Assembly: GCA_902802375.1 (NCBI GenBank)
Contig: CADCLS010000001.1
Span: forward strand, 1 to 64,000
DNA length: 64,000 nucleotides
Reading direction: 5' to 3'
From: Oscillospiraceae bacterium
Lineage (GTDB): Bacteria; Bacillota; Clostridia; Oscillospirales; Acutalibacteraceae
Shown here in pieces: positions 1 to 7,269 of the stretch (position 1 is the stretch's first letter; each line of letters opens with the position of its first letter). The notes below the pieces were generated by a model that was not told the DNA's origin, did not search any database, and was given only the letters and a program-made list of their open reading frames with translations. The position numbers were made by a program, and so were the translations under genes.

Positions 1-608
1 ATGTCGGGTTGCCCGCTGGCGGCGTACGCCTGGGCGAGCAGCACGTCTGCTCCCATGTCGACTTCCACAGTGCCTTCGAGCAGTTCGATTGCGAGTTGGG
101 GTTTTCCGCTTACGAGGAAAAAGCAAGCTTCGATGGTCTCAGCGTGTTTGATAATGGCCGATGACTTGGCGTTCTTGCGGATGTGGTGGCACAGGTCGAT
201 CGATTCCTCGATAAAAGCCTGTTGCTTTGCTGGCTCCGCGAGCGGGAGATGGTTCAGGTACAGCGCCGCAACTTGAACGAGTAGCGGATAGCACGAGTAG
301 TAGTCGCGCACGAGTTCCCGGCAAGCGTCATGTGCCTGTTCGAACGGCTGCTCCGCAAAGGCTTGCTTCAGACGTTCGCACGCATCGCGAATGCCTGCTT
401 TCGTCATTTGGGGCTCGTAGCCGAGCAGCTCATCAAGAGGACACTCGAACACAGCAGCCAATTTTTTAGCTGATGTAATAGTCGGGCGACTTGTTCCCAT
501 TTCATAGTTTTGAATCTGACGAGCAGTTATTCCCGTTTTTTTCGCAAGCTCCGACTGTGTTAGATTCCGACTCTCTCGCAAATTTTTAAGTCTGTCTTTT
601 AGTTCCAT
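1..608 (-). CDS. Cro/C1-type HTH transcriptional repressor with helical-repeat C-terminal part (partial)
   Basis: The gene reads leftward from ATG at 608 and leaves the window, so about 202 N-terminal residues are visible. Residues 1-65 are a helix-turn-helix (NLTQSELAKKTGI, then RQIQNYEMG). After about residue 70 the protein becomes alanine-, leucine- and charge-rich (for example CERLKQAFAEQPFEQAHDAC), like TPR-type helical repeats used for ligand or protein sensing. The DNA for this second part (1-420) is clearly richer in G+C than the HTH-coding part and the downstream genes, which suggests a chimeric or recently acquired C-terminal domain. It faces the polymerase gene across an array of palindromes and is the obvious repressor candidate for both promoters. 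HTH call is firm; the role is inferred from position. Confidence 0.8.
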   Translation of the reverse strand, partial: MELKDRLKNLRESRNLTQSELAKKTGITARQIQNYEMGTSRPTITSAKKLAAVFECPLDELLGYEPQMTKAGIRDACERLKQAFAEQPFEQAHDACRELVRDYYSCYPLLVQVAALYLNHLPLAEPAKQQAFIEESIDLCHHIRKNAKSSAIIKHAETIEACFFLVSGKPQLAIELLEGTVEVDMGADVLLAQAYAASGQPD

Positions 609-641
609 AATCAAACCTCTCTGTCTGTATAATTTAACAAA

Positions 642-669
642 ATTATAATACGAAAAAAATTTCGTCGAA
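642..669 (-). promoter_or_regulatory. Leftward promoter of the repressor gene, with operator O1 in its spacer
   Basis: On the minus strand a TTCGAC -35-like hexamer (669-664) and a perfect TATAAT (647-642) are separated by 16 bp. The palindrome ACGAAA-N4-TTTCGT (650-665) covers this spacer, as expected for autorepression. The -10 is strong, the -35 is moderate. Confidence 0.55.
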
Positions 670-767
670 AAACCTATTGACACGAAAACGATTTCGTGAT
701 ATAATCAAGCACACAACACGAAAATGATTTCGTGTTATTATCTTACAACACGAAACGGATTTTGTCA
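650..767. promoter_or_regulatory. Array of four palindromic operators
   Basis: Four copies of ACGAAA-N4-TTTCGT lie between the divergent genes: O1 650-665, O2 681-698 (arms CACGAAA/TTTCGTG), O3 715-736 (arms AACACGAAA/TTTCGTGTT, the longest) and a degenerate O4 around 748-767. Their centres are 32, 36 and 32 bp apart, about three helical turns, so bound dimers would lie on similar faces of the DNA. O1 and O2 fill the spacers of the leftward and rightward promoters. Palindromy and spacing are read directly; binding by the neighbouring HTH protein is inferred. Confidence 0.8.
677..705 (+). promoter_or_regulatory. Rightward consensus promoter of the polymerase operon, with operator O2 in its spacer
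   Basis: TTGACA (677-682), a 17 bp spacer and TATAAT (700-705) form a perfect vegetative promoter. Operator O2 (681-698) occupies the spacer, and O3 and O4 cover the initial transcribed region, so the promoter should be strong but tightly repressible. Confidence 0.85.
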
Positions 768-794
768 AGGGGTTTATGAAAAGTCGGTGGAACA

Positions 795-2033
795 ATGGAA
801 AGAACTATTCTGCACTGTGATATGAATAACTTTTATGCATCGGTTGAATGTATGTTAGATATGAGCCTAAAAGGTAAAGCTGTAGCTGTCGGCGGAGATG
901 TGGAAAACCGTCACGGCATTATCCTCGCCAAGAACTACGAAGCCAAGAAATACGGCGTTCAGACCGGCGAAGCCTTATGGCAGGCAAGACAAAAATGCCG
1001 AAATCTCGTTATCGTTCCGCCTCACTACGAACAGTACATTAAATATTCAAAGCTTGCACGGCAAATTTACGCTGAATATACCGACCTCGTAGAGCCTTAC
1101 GGAATGGACGAATGTTGGCTCGATGTATCAGGCAGCATCGGAATTTACGGTGACGGCGAGAAAATCGCTAATAAAATCCGAGAACGGATGAAATTTGAAC
1201 TCGGTCTTACAATTTCCGCAGGCGTATCCTTTAATAAGATATTCGCCAAATTAGGCTCTGATATGAAAAAGCCCGATGCCGTTACGGTTATATCAAAGGA
1301 CAGCTTTAGAGAACAGATTTGGCAATTGCCTGCCTCCGATTTACTTGGGGTCGGCAGAGCAACCCAAAAGGTATTAACACTATACGGTATTAAAACCATA
1401 GGCGACTTGGCAAACGCTTCCCCCGACCTTATAGAACGGCGGCTCGGTAAATGCGGATTAATGTGTATCAGATACGCTAAAGGCGAAGATATTTCGAGAG
1501 TAATGCCAACCGATTTTGAGCCGCCTGTAAAATCTGTAGGACACGGAATCACAGCCAAACAAGACCTTGAAAATCCGGCAGAGGTATGGAATATAATGCT
1601 ATCCCTCACTCAAGACATCGGTCATAAACTGCGAGTATATGGAAAACGGGCAGGCGGTGTCCAAATAGATATCCGTAACAATCAGTTACGCCATAAGCAG
1701 TGGCAATGCCGGCTCTCTAACCGAACTAACAGTTCCGCTATTATCGCAAAGACGGCATTTGAACTGTTTGTCAAAAACTATAAATGGGAATATCCCATAC
1801 GCTCGGTAACGGTACGAGCCATAAACCTACACTCTGCTATCGAGGCCGAGCAACTCGATTTTTTCGGGAATGCAGAGGAAACGGCAAAAAGAGAAAGGCT
1901 TGAAACCGCAATCGAAAAAATCAGGGATAGATTCGGCAAACACTCCATACAGCCTGCAACTCTTTACCGTGATATTAAAATGCCAAATGACCGCGAGGTA
2001 GAACTCACGATGCCGACAGGTCTCATTATTTGA
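795..2033 (+). CDS. Y-family translesion DNA polymerase (DinB/UmuC type)
   Basis: The 412-residue protein starts with the Y-family palm motif ILHCDMNNFYASVE, whose Asp9 is a metal ligand. The second catalytic motif appears as YGMDECWLDVSG near residue 105, where the Asp-Glu pair replaces the usual SIDE. A helix-hairpin-helix region follows (LLGVGRATQKVLTLYGIKTI, about 185-205), then the little-finger domain. The length fits pol IV/UvrX-like enzymes. Such polymerases copy damaged DNA with low fidelity. The gene begins 90 bp downstream of a consensus promoter overlapped by repressor operators, so expression is probably induced rather than constitutive. It is the first gene of a likely four-gene operon ending near 3310. 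Confidence 0.93.
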   Translation: MERTILHCDMNNFYASVECMLDMSLKGKAVAVGGDVENRHGIILAKNYEAKKYGVQTGEALWQARQKCRNLVIVPPHYEQYIKYSKLARQIYAEYTDLVEPYGMDECWLDVSGSIGIYGDGEKIANKIRERMKFELGLTISAGVSFNKIFAKLGSDMKKPDAVTVISKDSFREQIWQLPASDLLGVGRATQKVLTLYGIKTIGDLANASPDLIERRLGKCGLMCIRYAKGEDISRVMPTDFEPPVKSVGHGITAKQDLENPAEVWNIMLSLTQDIGHKLRVYGKRAGGVQIDIRNNQLRHKQWQCRLSNRTNSSAIIAKTAFELFVKNYKWEYPIRSVTVRAINLHSAIEAEQLDFFGNAEETAKRERLETAIEKIRDRFGKHSIQPATLYRDIKMPNDREVELTMPTGLII

Positions 2034-2071
2034 TACGCTGTAGAAAAAACAATACAAAGGGAAGAAAACCA

Positions 2072-2335
2072 ATGGCAGAATCAGTAAAATACAGAAAAGT
2101 ATATGTCGGTGTTGAATTATCAGTCTCTCCGCAGGGTGATGTCCGACCGAGAACCATCATTTTTGAGGATGGCAACAAATATCAAATTGACCGTCTCCGA
2201 CAAAAGTGCCGCGCACACGCAACAAAGGTTGGCGGTACGGGAATCAGGTACACGGTTATAATTTGCAATAAAGAAACCTATCTGTACGAGGATGACGGAA
2301 GATGGTTTGTGGAGGCAAAAGATATCGGAGGTTAA
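2072..2335 (+). CDS. Small conserved-looking protein next to the Y-family polymerase
   Basis: This 87-residue protein is taken from ATG 2072, preceded by a purine-rich AAAGGGAAG; a longer reading from 2030 overlaps the polymerase and looks unlikely. It is basic at the N-terminus and contains RPRTIIFEDGNKYQIDRL and a later YTVIICNKETYLYED stretch, which suggests a compact beta-rich fold. I do not recognise the family. In Gram-positive bacteria UvrX-type polymerases are often followed by a small YolD-like partner, and this gene holds the same position, but I see no clear sequence reason to call it YolD. It ends 2 bp before the next start. Confidence 0.65.
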   Translation: MAESVKYRKVYVGVELSVSPQGDVRPRTIIFEDGNKYQIDRLRQKCRAHATKVGGTGIRYTVIICNKETYLYEDDGRWFVEAKDIGG

Positions 2336-2337
2336 AA

Positions 2338-3063
2338 GTGAAAATATTATCTCGTAAGGACATTGAGAAAATAGCCGAAAGAGTATTAAAAGCATATAAG
2401 AACTTGCCCGAAAACATTAATACGGATATCACACATATTGATCCCGAACTTTTACTCACAAACCTACTCGGCTTTAATTTGGAATATACTCACTTGTCTC
2501 TTGACGGAAGTATTCTCGGCGCAACTACTACAGTGCCGATGGAGATTGAGGTGTACGCAGGAGATGACAGTCAATACACCTACTTGCTTGACGGAAAAAC
2601 CGTCCTTATAGAGCAGGACCTTAAAGAAGATATAGAGCAGCTTGGCAGGTGCAATTTTACAATCGCACATGAAAGCGCACACCAAATACTAAAAATGTTA
2701 TATCCAAAAGATTATGACTCTACACCTCAAAGCGCAAAGGTTCATTTTTATAAAACAGGCGGCGAAAAACAAAAGCAAATCAAAGATTGGTATGAGTGGC
2801 AGGCAAATGCTCTTGCCTCTGCCATTCTGCTCCCTGCCGACTTAATTAAAAGAGCAATGTATATTTTTACTGTGGGCGAAAAGATTACAATGCTTAATAA
2901 AATCTATGCCCGACAAACCTATGATAAGTTTTGCAATATGGCAAGGTTTCTCGTTGTTTCAAAAACAGCACTCGCTATAAGGATGAAGCAACTCGGACTG
3001 CTTGAAAACAATTATCTCAATGAGCCTTACAGCCTTGTAGATGTATATTATACAGGAGGTTAA
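2338..3063 (+). CDS. ImmA/IrrE-family metallopeptidase
   Basis: I place the start at GTG 2338, which has GGAGG six bases upstream, giving about 241 residues. The zinc site is FTIAHESAHQIL, an HExxH motif near residue 112. A downstream WYEWQANALASAILLP segment matches the third-ligand region (E..AN.FA..LLMP) of the family. ImmA of ICEBs1 cleaves the repressor ImmR to induce excision, and IrrE of Deinococcus cleaves DdrO after DNA damage. Here the peptidase is in the operon that the upstream HTH repressor probably controls, so cleavage of that repressor is the natural hypothesis. The family call is strong, the substrate is inferred. Confidence 0.88.
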   Translation: MKILSRKDIEKIAERVLKAYKNLPENINTDITHIDPELLLTNLLGFNLEYTHLSLDGSILGATTTVPMEIEVYAGDDSQYTYLLDGKTVLIEQDLKEDIEQLGRCNFTIAHESAHQILKMLYPKDYDSTPQSAKVHFYKTGGEKQKQIKDWYEWQANALASAILLPADLIKRAMYIFTVGEKITMLNKIYARQTYDKFCNMARFLVVSKTALAIRMKQLGLLENNYLNEPYSLVDVYYTGG

Positions 3064-3067
3064 CAAT

Positions 3068-3310
3068 ATGCCGAAAATCAACATTAGACAACAGAATCCC
3101 GAACACTATGCACAAGTCAAATCCCAACAGGATAAATTGAGAAGTGAATGCAGTACGCAAATAAGAGTCGCTCGGCTCTGTCCTTATTGCAACCACAAAA
3201 TAACCACTATATATAAAGGAAATCACGGTTACGCTACCGAAAAGTGCAGTAACTGCGGTGAGGAGGTAATATTCCCGCCCATCTCGTTTAGAATGACTGC
3301 ACATAAATAA
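3068..3310 (+). CDS. Small zinc ribbon protein
   Basis: The start is ATG 3068, five bases after the peptidase stop, with GGAGG inside the end of the preceding gene; the product has 80 residues. Two knuckles, RLCPYCNHKI and EKCSNCGEEV, spaced by about 22 residues, make a CxxC-CxxC zinc ribbon in the C-terminal half. The N-terminal half is rich in Gln and charged residues. Probably a nucleic-acid or protein-binding accessory of the element; a specific role cannot be given. It is the last gene before a strong hairpin and U-tract. Confidence 0.7.
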   Translation: MPKINIRQQNPEHYAQVKSQQDKLRSECSTQIRVARLCPYCNHKITTIYKGNHGYATEKCSNCGEEVIFPPISFRMTAHK

Positions 3311-3355
3311 TCATAACCTACAACTTAATATTTATAAAGCAAGATTAGTGCTACG

Positions 3356-3480
3356 AAGCCGCTTGATGCGTTGACTTTCAAATGCCACTTGGTTATAGAA
3401 CAAACCGTATTACAAGAAAAGTAATATGTGTTCTATCCGTGTGGCAATATGTCAACTGTACCAAGCGGCTTTATTTTTTT
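3356..3480 (+). ncRNA. Long nested hairpin ending in a U-tract (structured RNA and/or terminator)
   Basis: Five helices nest on one axis: AAGCCGCTTG (3356-3365) with CAAGCGGCTT (3462-3471); GTTGAC (3370-3375) with GTCAAC (3451-3456); TGCCAC (3383-3388) with GTGGCA (3441-3446); ATAGAACA (3395-3402) with TGTTCTAT (3429-3436); and TATTAC with GTAATA around an AAGAAAA loop (3414-3420). A run of T follows the outer helix. This is far longer than a normal terminator. It could be an antisense or attenuator RNA, or act as single-stranded DNA during transfer. Confidence 0.6.
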
Positions 3481-3481
3481 G

Positions 3482-3524
3482 CTCATTCGGTTTCGGGAAA
3501 GGAAACGAATGAGTGTTTTTTATT
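3482..3524 (+). terminator. Rho-independent terminator upstream of the sigma-like gene
   Basis: CTCATTCG-G-TTTC (3482-3494) pairs with GAAACGAATGAG (3502-3513), with one bulged base and a short loop, followed by TGTTTTTTATT. It directly follows the long nested hairpin, so readthrough into the next gene should be low. Confidence 0.7.
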
Positions 3525-3549
3525 GGCAACCGTACATAGCTAAATATCC

Positions 3550-3600
3550 GTAATCCCCGAATTTTGATTTCACCAAAAAAATCAAAATTCAGGAGATTAC
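3550..3600 (+). promoter_or_regulatory. Hairpin burying the ribosome binding site of the sigma-like gene
   Basis: The arm at 3550-3570 (GTAATC, CCC, GAATTTTGATTT) pairs with 3579-3600 (AAATCAAAATTC, AGGA, GATTAC). The Shine-Dalgarno AGGAG (3591-3595) sits inside this roughly 20 bp helix opposite three C residues, and the ATG follows at 3605. Translation of the next gene should be low unless the helix is opened. Confidence 0.65.
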
Positions 3601-3604
3601 AGAA

Positions 3605-4168
3605 ATGAAAATATATTATGCAAAAAACAGCAACGGAAAATATCTGTCGGCAGACGGTCAAACGAGATATGAGAAATTCTGTGGCAGAGCGGCTTATACC
3701 TACCTCAAAAGTAACGAGGGCAAGGAAAAGAGATTTGCAAAAATCAGCGATGCCGATGACTTGAATGAGGTGTTCTTGGAAATTGATACCGACAGCATTC
3801 CGACTTTTCGTGTGGACGAGCGCAGAGAACAGTATGTGCGAGATACCAAGAGAGAGTCAGGCATCTGCGTTATTTCCATTTATGCTTGCGAGGGTCAGGG
3901 CGATGACGATGATAAAGTCTCCGGCGAGGAACTTATTGCCGATGAAAGCATAGACCTGGAATCCGAAGCATTAAGGCAGATGGATATTGATACTCTGCGC
4001 AGGGCTCTCAAAAGTCTTGACGAGAACGAAATGGAGCTTATAACCGCCCTCTATCTTTCAAAATATCCTATCTCCGAATCAAAATTGGCGCGTAAGCTCG
4101 GCGTATCCCAACCTATGATTTATAAGCGCAAAACAGCCATTTTTAAAAAGCTGAAAAAATTTTTTTAA
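3605..4168 (+). CDS. Sigma-70 region 4-like regulator of the element
   Basis: The 187-residue protein ends in a typical region-4 helix-turn-helix: the segment around LDENEMELITALYLSKY leads into SESKLARKLGVSQPMIYKRK. The N-terminal 100 residues are hydrophilic and unlike sigma region 2, and an acidic linker (GQGDDDDKVSGEELIADE) separates the parts. Proteins of this layout are common in clostridial conjugative elements, where they are annotated as sigma-like factors. It may direct transcription of element genes. Translation appears restrained by a hairpin over its ribosome binding site, and the coding end is immediately followed by the large structured region. Confidence 0.7.
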   Translation: MKIYYAKNSNGKYLSADGQTRYEKFCGRAAYTYLKSNEGKEKRFAKISDADDLNEVFLEIDTDSIPTFRVDERREQYVRDTKRESGICVISIYACEGQGDDDDKVSGEELIADESIDLESEALRQMDIDTLRRALKSLDENEMELITALYLSKYPISESKLARKLGVSQPMIYKRKTAIFKKLKKFF

Positions 4169-4201
4169 TTTTTTGGTTATAGATTGCGAAAAAAGTGTGG
4201 A

Positions 4202-4676
4202 ATACAGGGTGAGAGGACAAAAACTCTCTTGAACCTTGACAACTGAATAATTGGGATTCCGAGGGAAACCTCGTTTTGCCCGTAAGGGAAAGCCCACATG
4301 CAAGGCCGCCAAGACCTCACACAAGTGAGTGAGCGATAAACCTACGGTATGGGGACGGCAGACAAACAGCATTGCCGTCCGGCGATGATACAAAACGAGG
4401 ATAATGATACTTCCGTGTCAGCGGCTTGCGTGAATGCAGGATATGGTCGTTTCGGGCTGGAATTTATGTCCGTTACGCCATATATGATCCTCGTTGCCGA
4501 GAAAGAAGTCTCGGCATATATGCTGCGAGGTACTCCGAATCCCAATTCAAAAACTGTGCCGAAAGGCACTCCCGCCGGTATTGGGATAAAAATACCGCCA
4601 ACACCATCAAAAAAGAATTGGTGGTTGAAATACTGTGCAGAGGGTGAAAGCCATCTGCATACCATTCAGCCACCAA
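4202..4676 (+). ncRNA. Large, highly structured RNA (or ssDNA) candidate upstream of the helicase gene
   Basis: About 470 bases carry many perfect helices. A long-range helix AATTGGGATT (4249-4258) with AATCCCAATT (4539-4548) encloses the core. Inside are CGAGG-GAAA-CCTCG (4260-4273), CCC-GTAA-GGG (4279-4288), CTCAC-ACAA-GTGAG (4316-4329), GGACGGCA with TGCCGTCC (4353-4380), AACGAGGA (4394-4401) with TCCTCGTT (4488-4495), and TGCCGAGA with TCTCGGCA (4495-4516). Downstream are GTGCC-GAAA-GGCAC (4556-4569), CGGTATT with AATACCG (4576-4597), and GGTGGTTGAA with TTCAGCCACC (4620-4674) just before the helicase ribosome binding site. Several loops are GNRA. I cannot name the family with certainty. 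Confidence 0.75.
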
Positions 4677-4693
4677 GAAAAAGGAGTATCAAA

Positions 4694-6949
4694 ATGTTCG
4701 AAATAACAAGAAATCACCAAGATGCATTCGAATATTACCTCAATGAACGAAAAGCCTATCCGGGCGGCGATTATGACTTTACCTTTGAAGATAGATTTTT
4801 AATTTATCACGCCCCTTTGCGGCACCAAACCGTATACTTTGCAATAGATATGAAAACAGGACTTTCCTCCGAGGTATGCAGCCGAAAAAACGGTGTGTAT
4901 ATGGAACACGAATTCAAGGAGCTCATTCCTGCCATTTTCCATGCAATCAAGTACACCGGCGACAGACGGTACAAAAATGTATTCGCTACCGATCCGCTGG
5001 AGGTTATCGAGTCTATATTCCGCATAGTATTGCCGAGCTTTGGCTACGCTGTTCGTGAGGAACAGATTAAGCTTTGCCGACAGATGTTCTTAGGAATGAC
5101 AGGAAAACGAGTTTCCATCTGCGAAGCCGAGGTCGGCACAGGAAAGAGCCTTGCCTACCTTGTAGCAGGGCTTTGTGCCAAAAGATATGAAAACTTAATG
5201 TTTAAAGGTGATAACCCTGTGACCATAACAACCTCAAATATTGAGTTGCAAACAGCACTGGTTGAAAAAGAAATCCCGCAGCTTTCCCAAATGCTTATGG
5301 AATACCACATCATAGACCGACCGCTGACTGCTGTATTGCGAAAAGGAAAAGAGCATTATTTTTGCCTTTTCCGATACCGGGATTTTGTCAGTAAACTCGC
5401 TGTTTATCCAAACAAAAACAAAGAATTACTTGAAAAACTTGAATATACAAGGTTTGAGGAAAAGGTTTTTGACTTGGATAAACTAAAAATTAGAGGCAGT
5501 ATAAAATCAAAAATCTGTGTCAAGGGTAGCTGTCGCGCCTGCCCGTATTCCGCAGAGTGTAAATACGCTGATTTTGTCAGCAGAGCAATGTCCTGCAAAA
5601 CGGCAATCGACTTTCAGGTTACCAATCACAACCTGTACTTAAATTCCACCGAACAGGAAGGCTTGCTCCGACACAGTTCCTACATTATTATCGATGAAGC
5701 ACATAAGCTGAAAGAAGCGGCACAGGATGTCTACGGAAAGAGAATATACGAAAACGATATAATCAAATACCTTAACTTTATCAAGACACTTTATGATCCC
5801 AAAACCGACCTTGATACATTTAAGCGTTTTCGCAGAAAAGTTGCTTTGCACAACACTCAATTGTTTAAAACCCTGCGAAATCAAATTCATGCAAATGATA
5901 TTGATTCCGATGCAGGCAGTATCATAAGCCTTGATTACAGCACCATAACTCTTATTAATAAATTAGCCGATGAAATTGCTGTTCTCGATAATCTCACCAA
6001 GAAACGCAAGGGCAAATGTGAAATCAGTGCCAAACAGATTGTTAAGGCTCTTAAGCACTTTCTTAAGCCTGGAAAAATATGCGTATGGGTAGATCAGGAT
6101 GAAAACGGACTTGTGTCCCTCTGCTGTTGCCCGAAAAATATCGGCGGTAAATTACAGAAAGGTGTGTGGGATTTGGAATCAAGTCATGTCCTTACATCCG
6201 GCACAATGAGTGACGGCTCAAGCTTTGATTTTTTTAAGCGTGAGAACGGCCTCGACCGAATCGGGAAAAATGAAATGACAGAAATGTCAACTCCTTCTCC
6301 CTTCGATTACAAAAACAATACGAGGTTGTTCATCCCCGATGATATGCCCACCCCCGACAATGACAGCGAGGAATACATTAACGCTGTAGCAGATAAGGTG
6401 GTGCAGCTTGTAGATGCCACAAACGGACACACGGCAATCCTTTTCACATCATATAAGGTACTCAATGCCGTATACGAGAAGACAAAGGAAAGACTCTCCA
6501 AATACGATATAATTTGTATGACGCGCTCCAATAAGACGGCTATCACCGACTTTAAAAAGAGCAAAAACGGCGTTTTGTTCGCCTCCGGATCTATGTGGGA
6601 GGGTGTGGACTGCGTAGGCGACTGTCTGTCATCGGTTATCATTGTCAGATTGCCTTTCCCAATACGCTCGGCAACAATGGAAGAAAAGAAAGAAGCCTGC
6701 AATAATGTTGCAAGGTTTATCCGTGAGTATGCCGTACCCGAAATGCTGATTAAACTCCGACAAGGAGCAGGCAGACTCATTCGCAGTGAAACCGATACAG
6801 GTCTGCTCTCTATCCTTGATCCAAGAGCATACTTCGGCAGCTATGCAGTAAAAGTAGCACACGCTCTTTCAAAATATCCGAAGATTCAAAGTATTGAGGA
6901 AGCAAAAGAATTTGTAAAATCAGTAAAGAAACCCGAATACTTTGAATAA
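4694..6949 (+). CDS. DinG/XPD-type ATP-dependent helicase
   Basis: The start is ATG 4694 with AAGGAG nine bases upstream, giving about 751 residues; an upstream in-frame ATG lies inside the structured RNA and is rejected. Helicase motifs are clear: Walker A AEVGTGKSLAY, a cluster of cysteines typical of a 4Fe-4S domain (CVKGSCRACPYSAECKYADF), the DEAH box IIIDEAHKL, and the C-terminal motifs SGSMWEGVDCVGD and RQGAGRLIRSETDTG. DinG/XPD enzymes unwind DNA 5' to 3' and can resolve R-loops and G-quadruplexes. On a mobile element it probably helps transfer or replication. Expression may be governed by the preceding structured leader. Confidence 0.92.
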   Translation: MFEITRNHQDAFEYYLNERKAYPGGDYDFTFEDRFLIYHAPLRHQTVYFAIDMKTGLSSEVCSRKNGVYMEHEFKELIPAIFHAIKYTGDRRYKNVFATDPLEVIESIFRIVLPSFGYAVREEQIKLCRQMFLGMTGKRVSICEAEVGTGKSLAYLVAGLCAKRYENLMFKGDNPVTITTSNIELQTALVEKEIPQLSQMLMEYHIIDRPLTAVLRKGKEHYFCLFRYRDFVSKLAVYPNKNKELLEKLEYTRFEEKVFDLDKLKIRGSIKSKICVKGSCRACPYSAECKYADFVSRAMSCKTAIDFQVTNHNLYLNSTEQEGLLRHSSYIIIDEAHKLKEAAQDVYGKRIYENDIIKYLNFIKTLYDPKTDLDTFKRFRRKVALHNTQLFKTLRNQIHANDIDSDAGSIISLDYSTITLINKLADEIAVLDNLTKKRKGKCEISAKQIVKALKHFLKPGKICVWVDQDENGLVSLCCCPKNIGGKLQKGVWDLESSHVLTSGTMSDGSSFDFFKRENGLDRIGKNEMTEMSTPSPFDYKNNTRLFIPDDMPTPDNDSEEYINAVADKVVQLVDATNGHTAILFTSYKVLNAVYEKTKERLSKYDIICMTRSNKTAITDFKKSKNGVLFASGSMWEGVDCVGDCLSSVIIVRLPFPIRSATMEEKKEACNNVARFIREYAVPEMLIKLRQGAGRLIRSETDTGLLSILDPRAYFGSYAVKVAHALSKYPKIQSIEEAKEFVKSVKKPEYFE

Positions 6950-6956
6950 TTGGAAC

Positions 6957-6983
6957 GGTGGCTTAGGTAACCCCTAAGCCACC
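6957..6983 (+). other. Perfect 11 bp hairpin without a U-tract
   Basis: GGTGGCTTAGG (6957-6967) pairs with CCTAAGCCACC (6973-6983) around TAACC. It lies between the helicase stop and the next ribosome binding site. No T run follows, so it is more likely an RNA processing or stability element than a terminator. Confidence 0.5.
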
Positions 6984-7002
6984 TCCAAAAGGAGATCGGA
7001 CT

Positions 7003-7161
7003 ATGATTACAGAAACCCAACATACAAGCATTAAATATTTAAAAATCCTTTATGTTCTCCGACAACTGCTGACGGACGGAACGATAACCCAAGCCGAATA
7101 CAACAAGGCTAAAAAATACTACAAAAAATTGACCGGCGCCGACCTCGCTATAGCAGATTGA
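7003..7161 (+). CDS. SHOCT-like small protein
   Basis: A 52-residue protein starts at ATG 7003 with AAAGGAG upstream. Its core, ILYVLRQLLTDGTITQAEY, resembles the short helical SHOCT/bacterial oligomerization motif (L..L...G.It..Ey...K), followed by the basic KAKKYYKKL. Such tiny genes are commonly seen before recombinases at the ends of clostridial elements. Function unknown. Confidence 0.6.
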   Translation: MITETQHTSIKYLKILYVLRQLLTDGTITQAEYNKAKKYYKKLTGADLAIAD

Positions 7162-7269
7162 AAATATGTCTAAAATGATAATAAAAGATACAATGAGGCT
7201 ATTTGGCTGGACTTTCGGCGTTGTTTCGGTATAATGTTGTTAGAAAAAAGATACGAAAGGGTGTGCCGA

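Noticed and set aside
4349..4693. N-terminal extension of the helicase from ATG 4349
   Set aside because: The extension is coded entirely by the helix-rich region, has no helicase-like features, and ATG 4694 has a good ribosome binding site and a normal family start.
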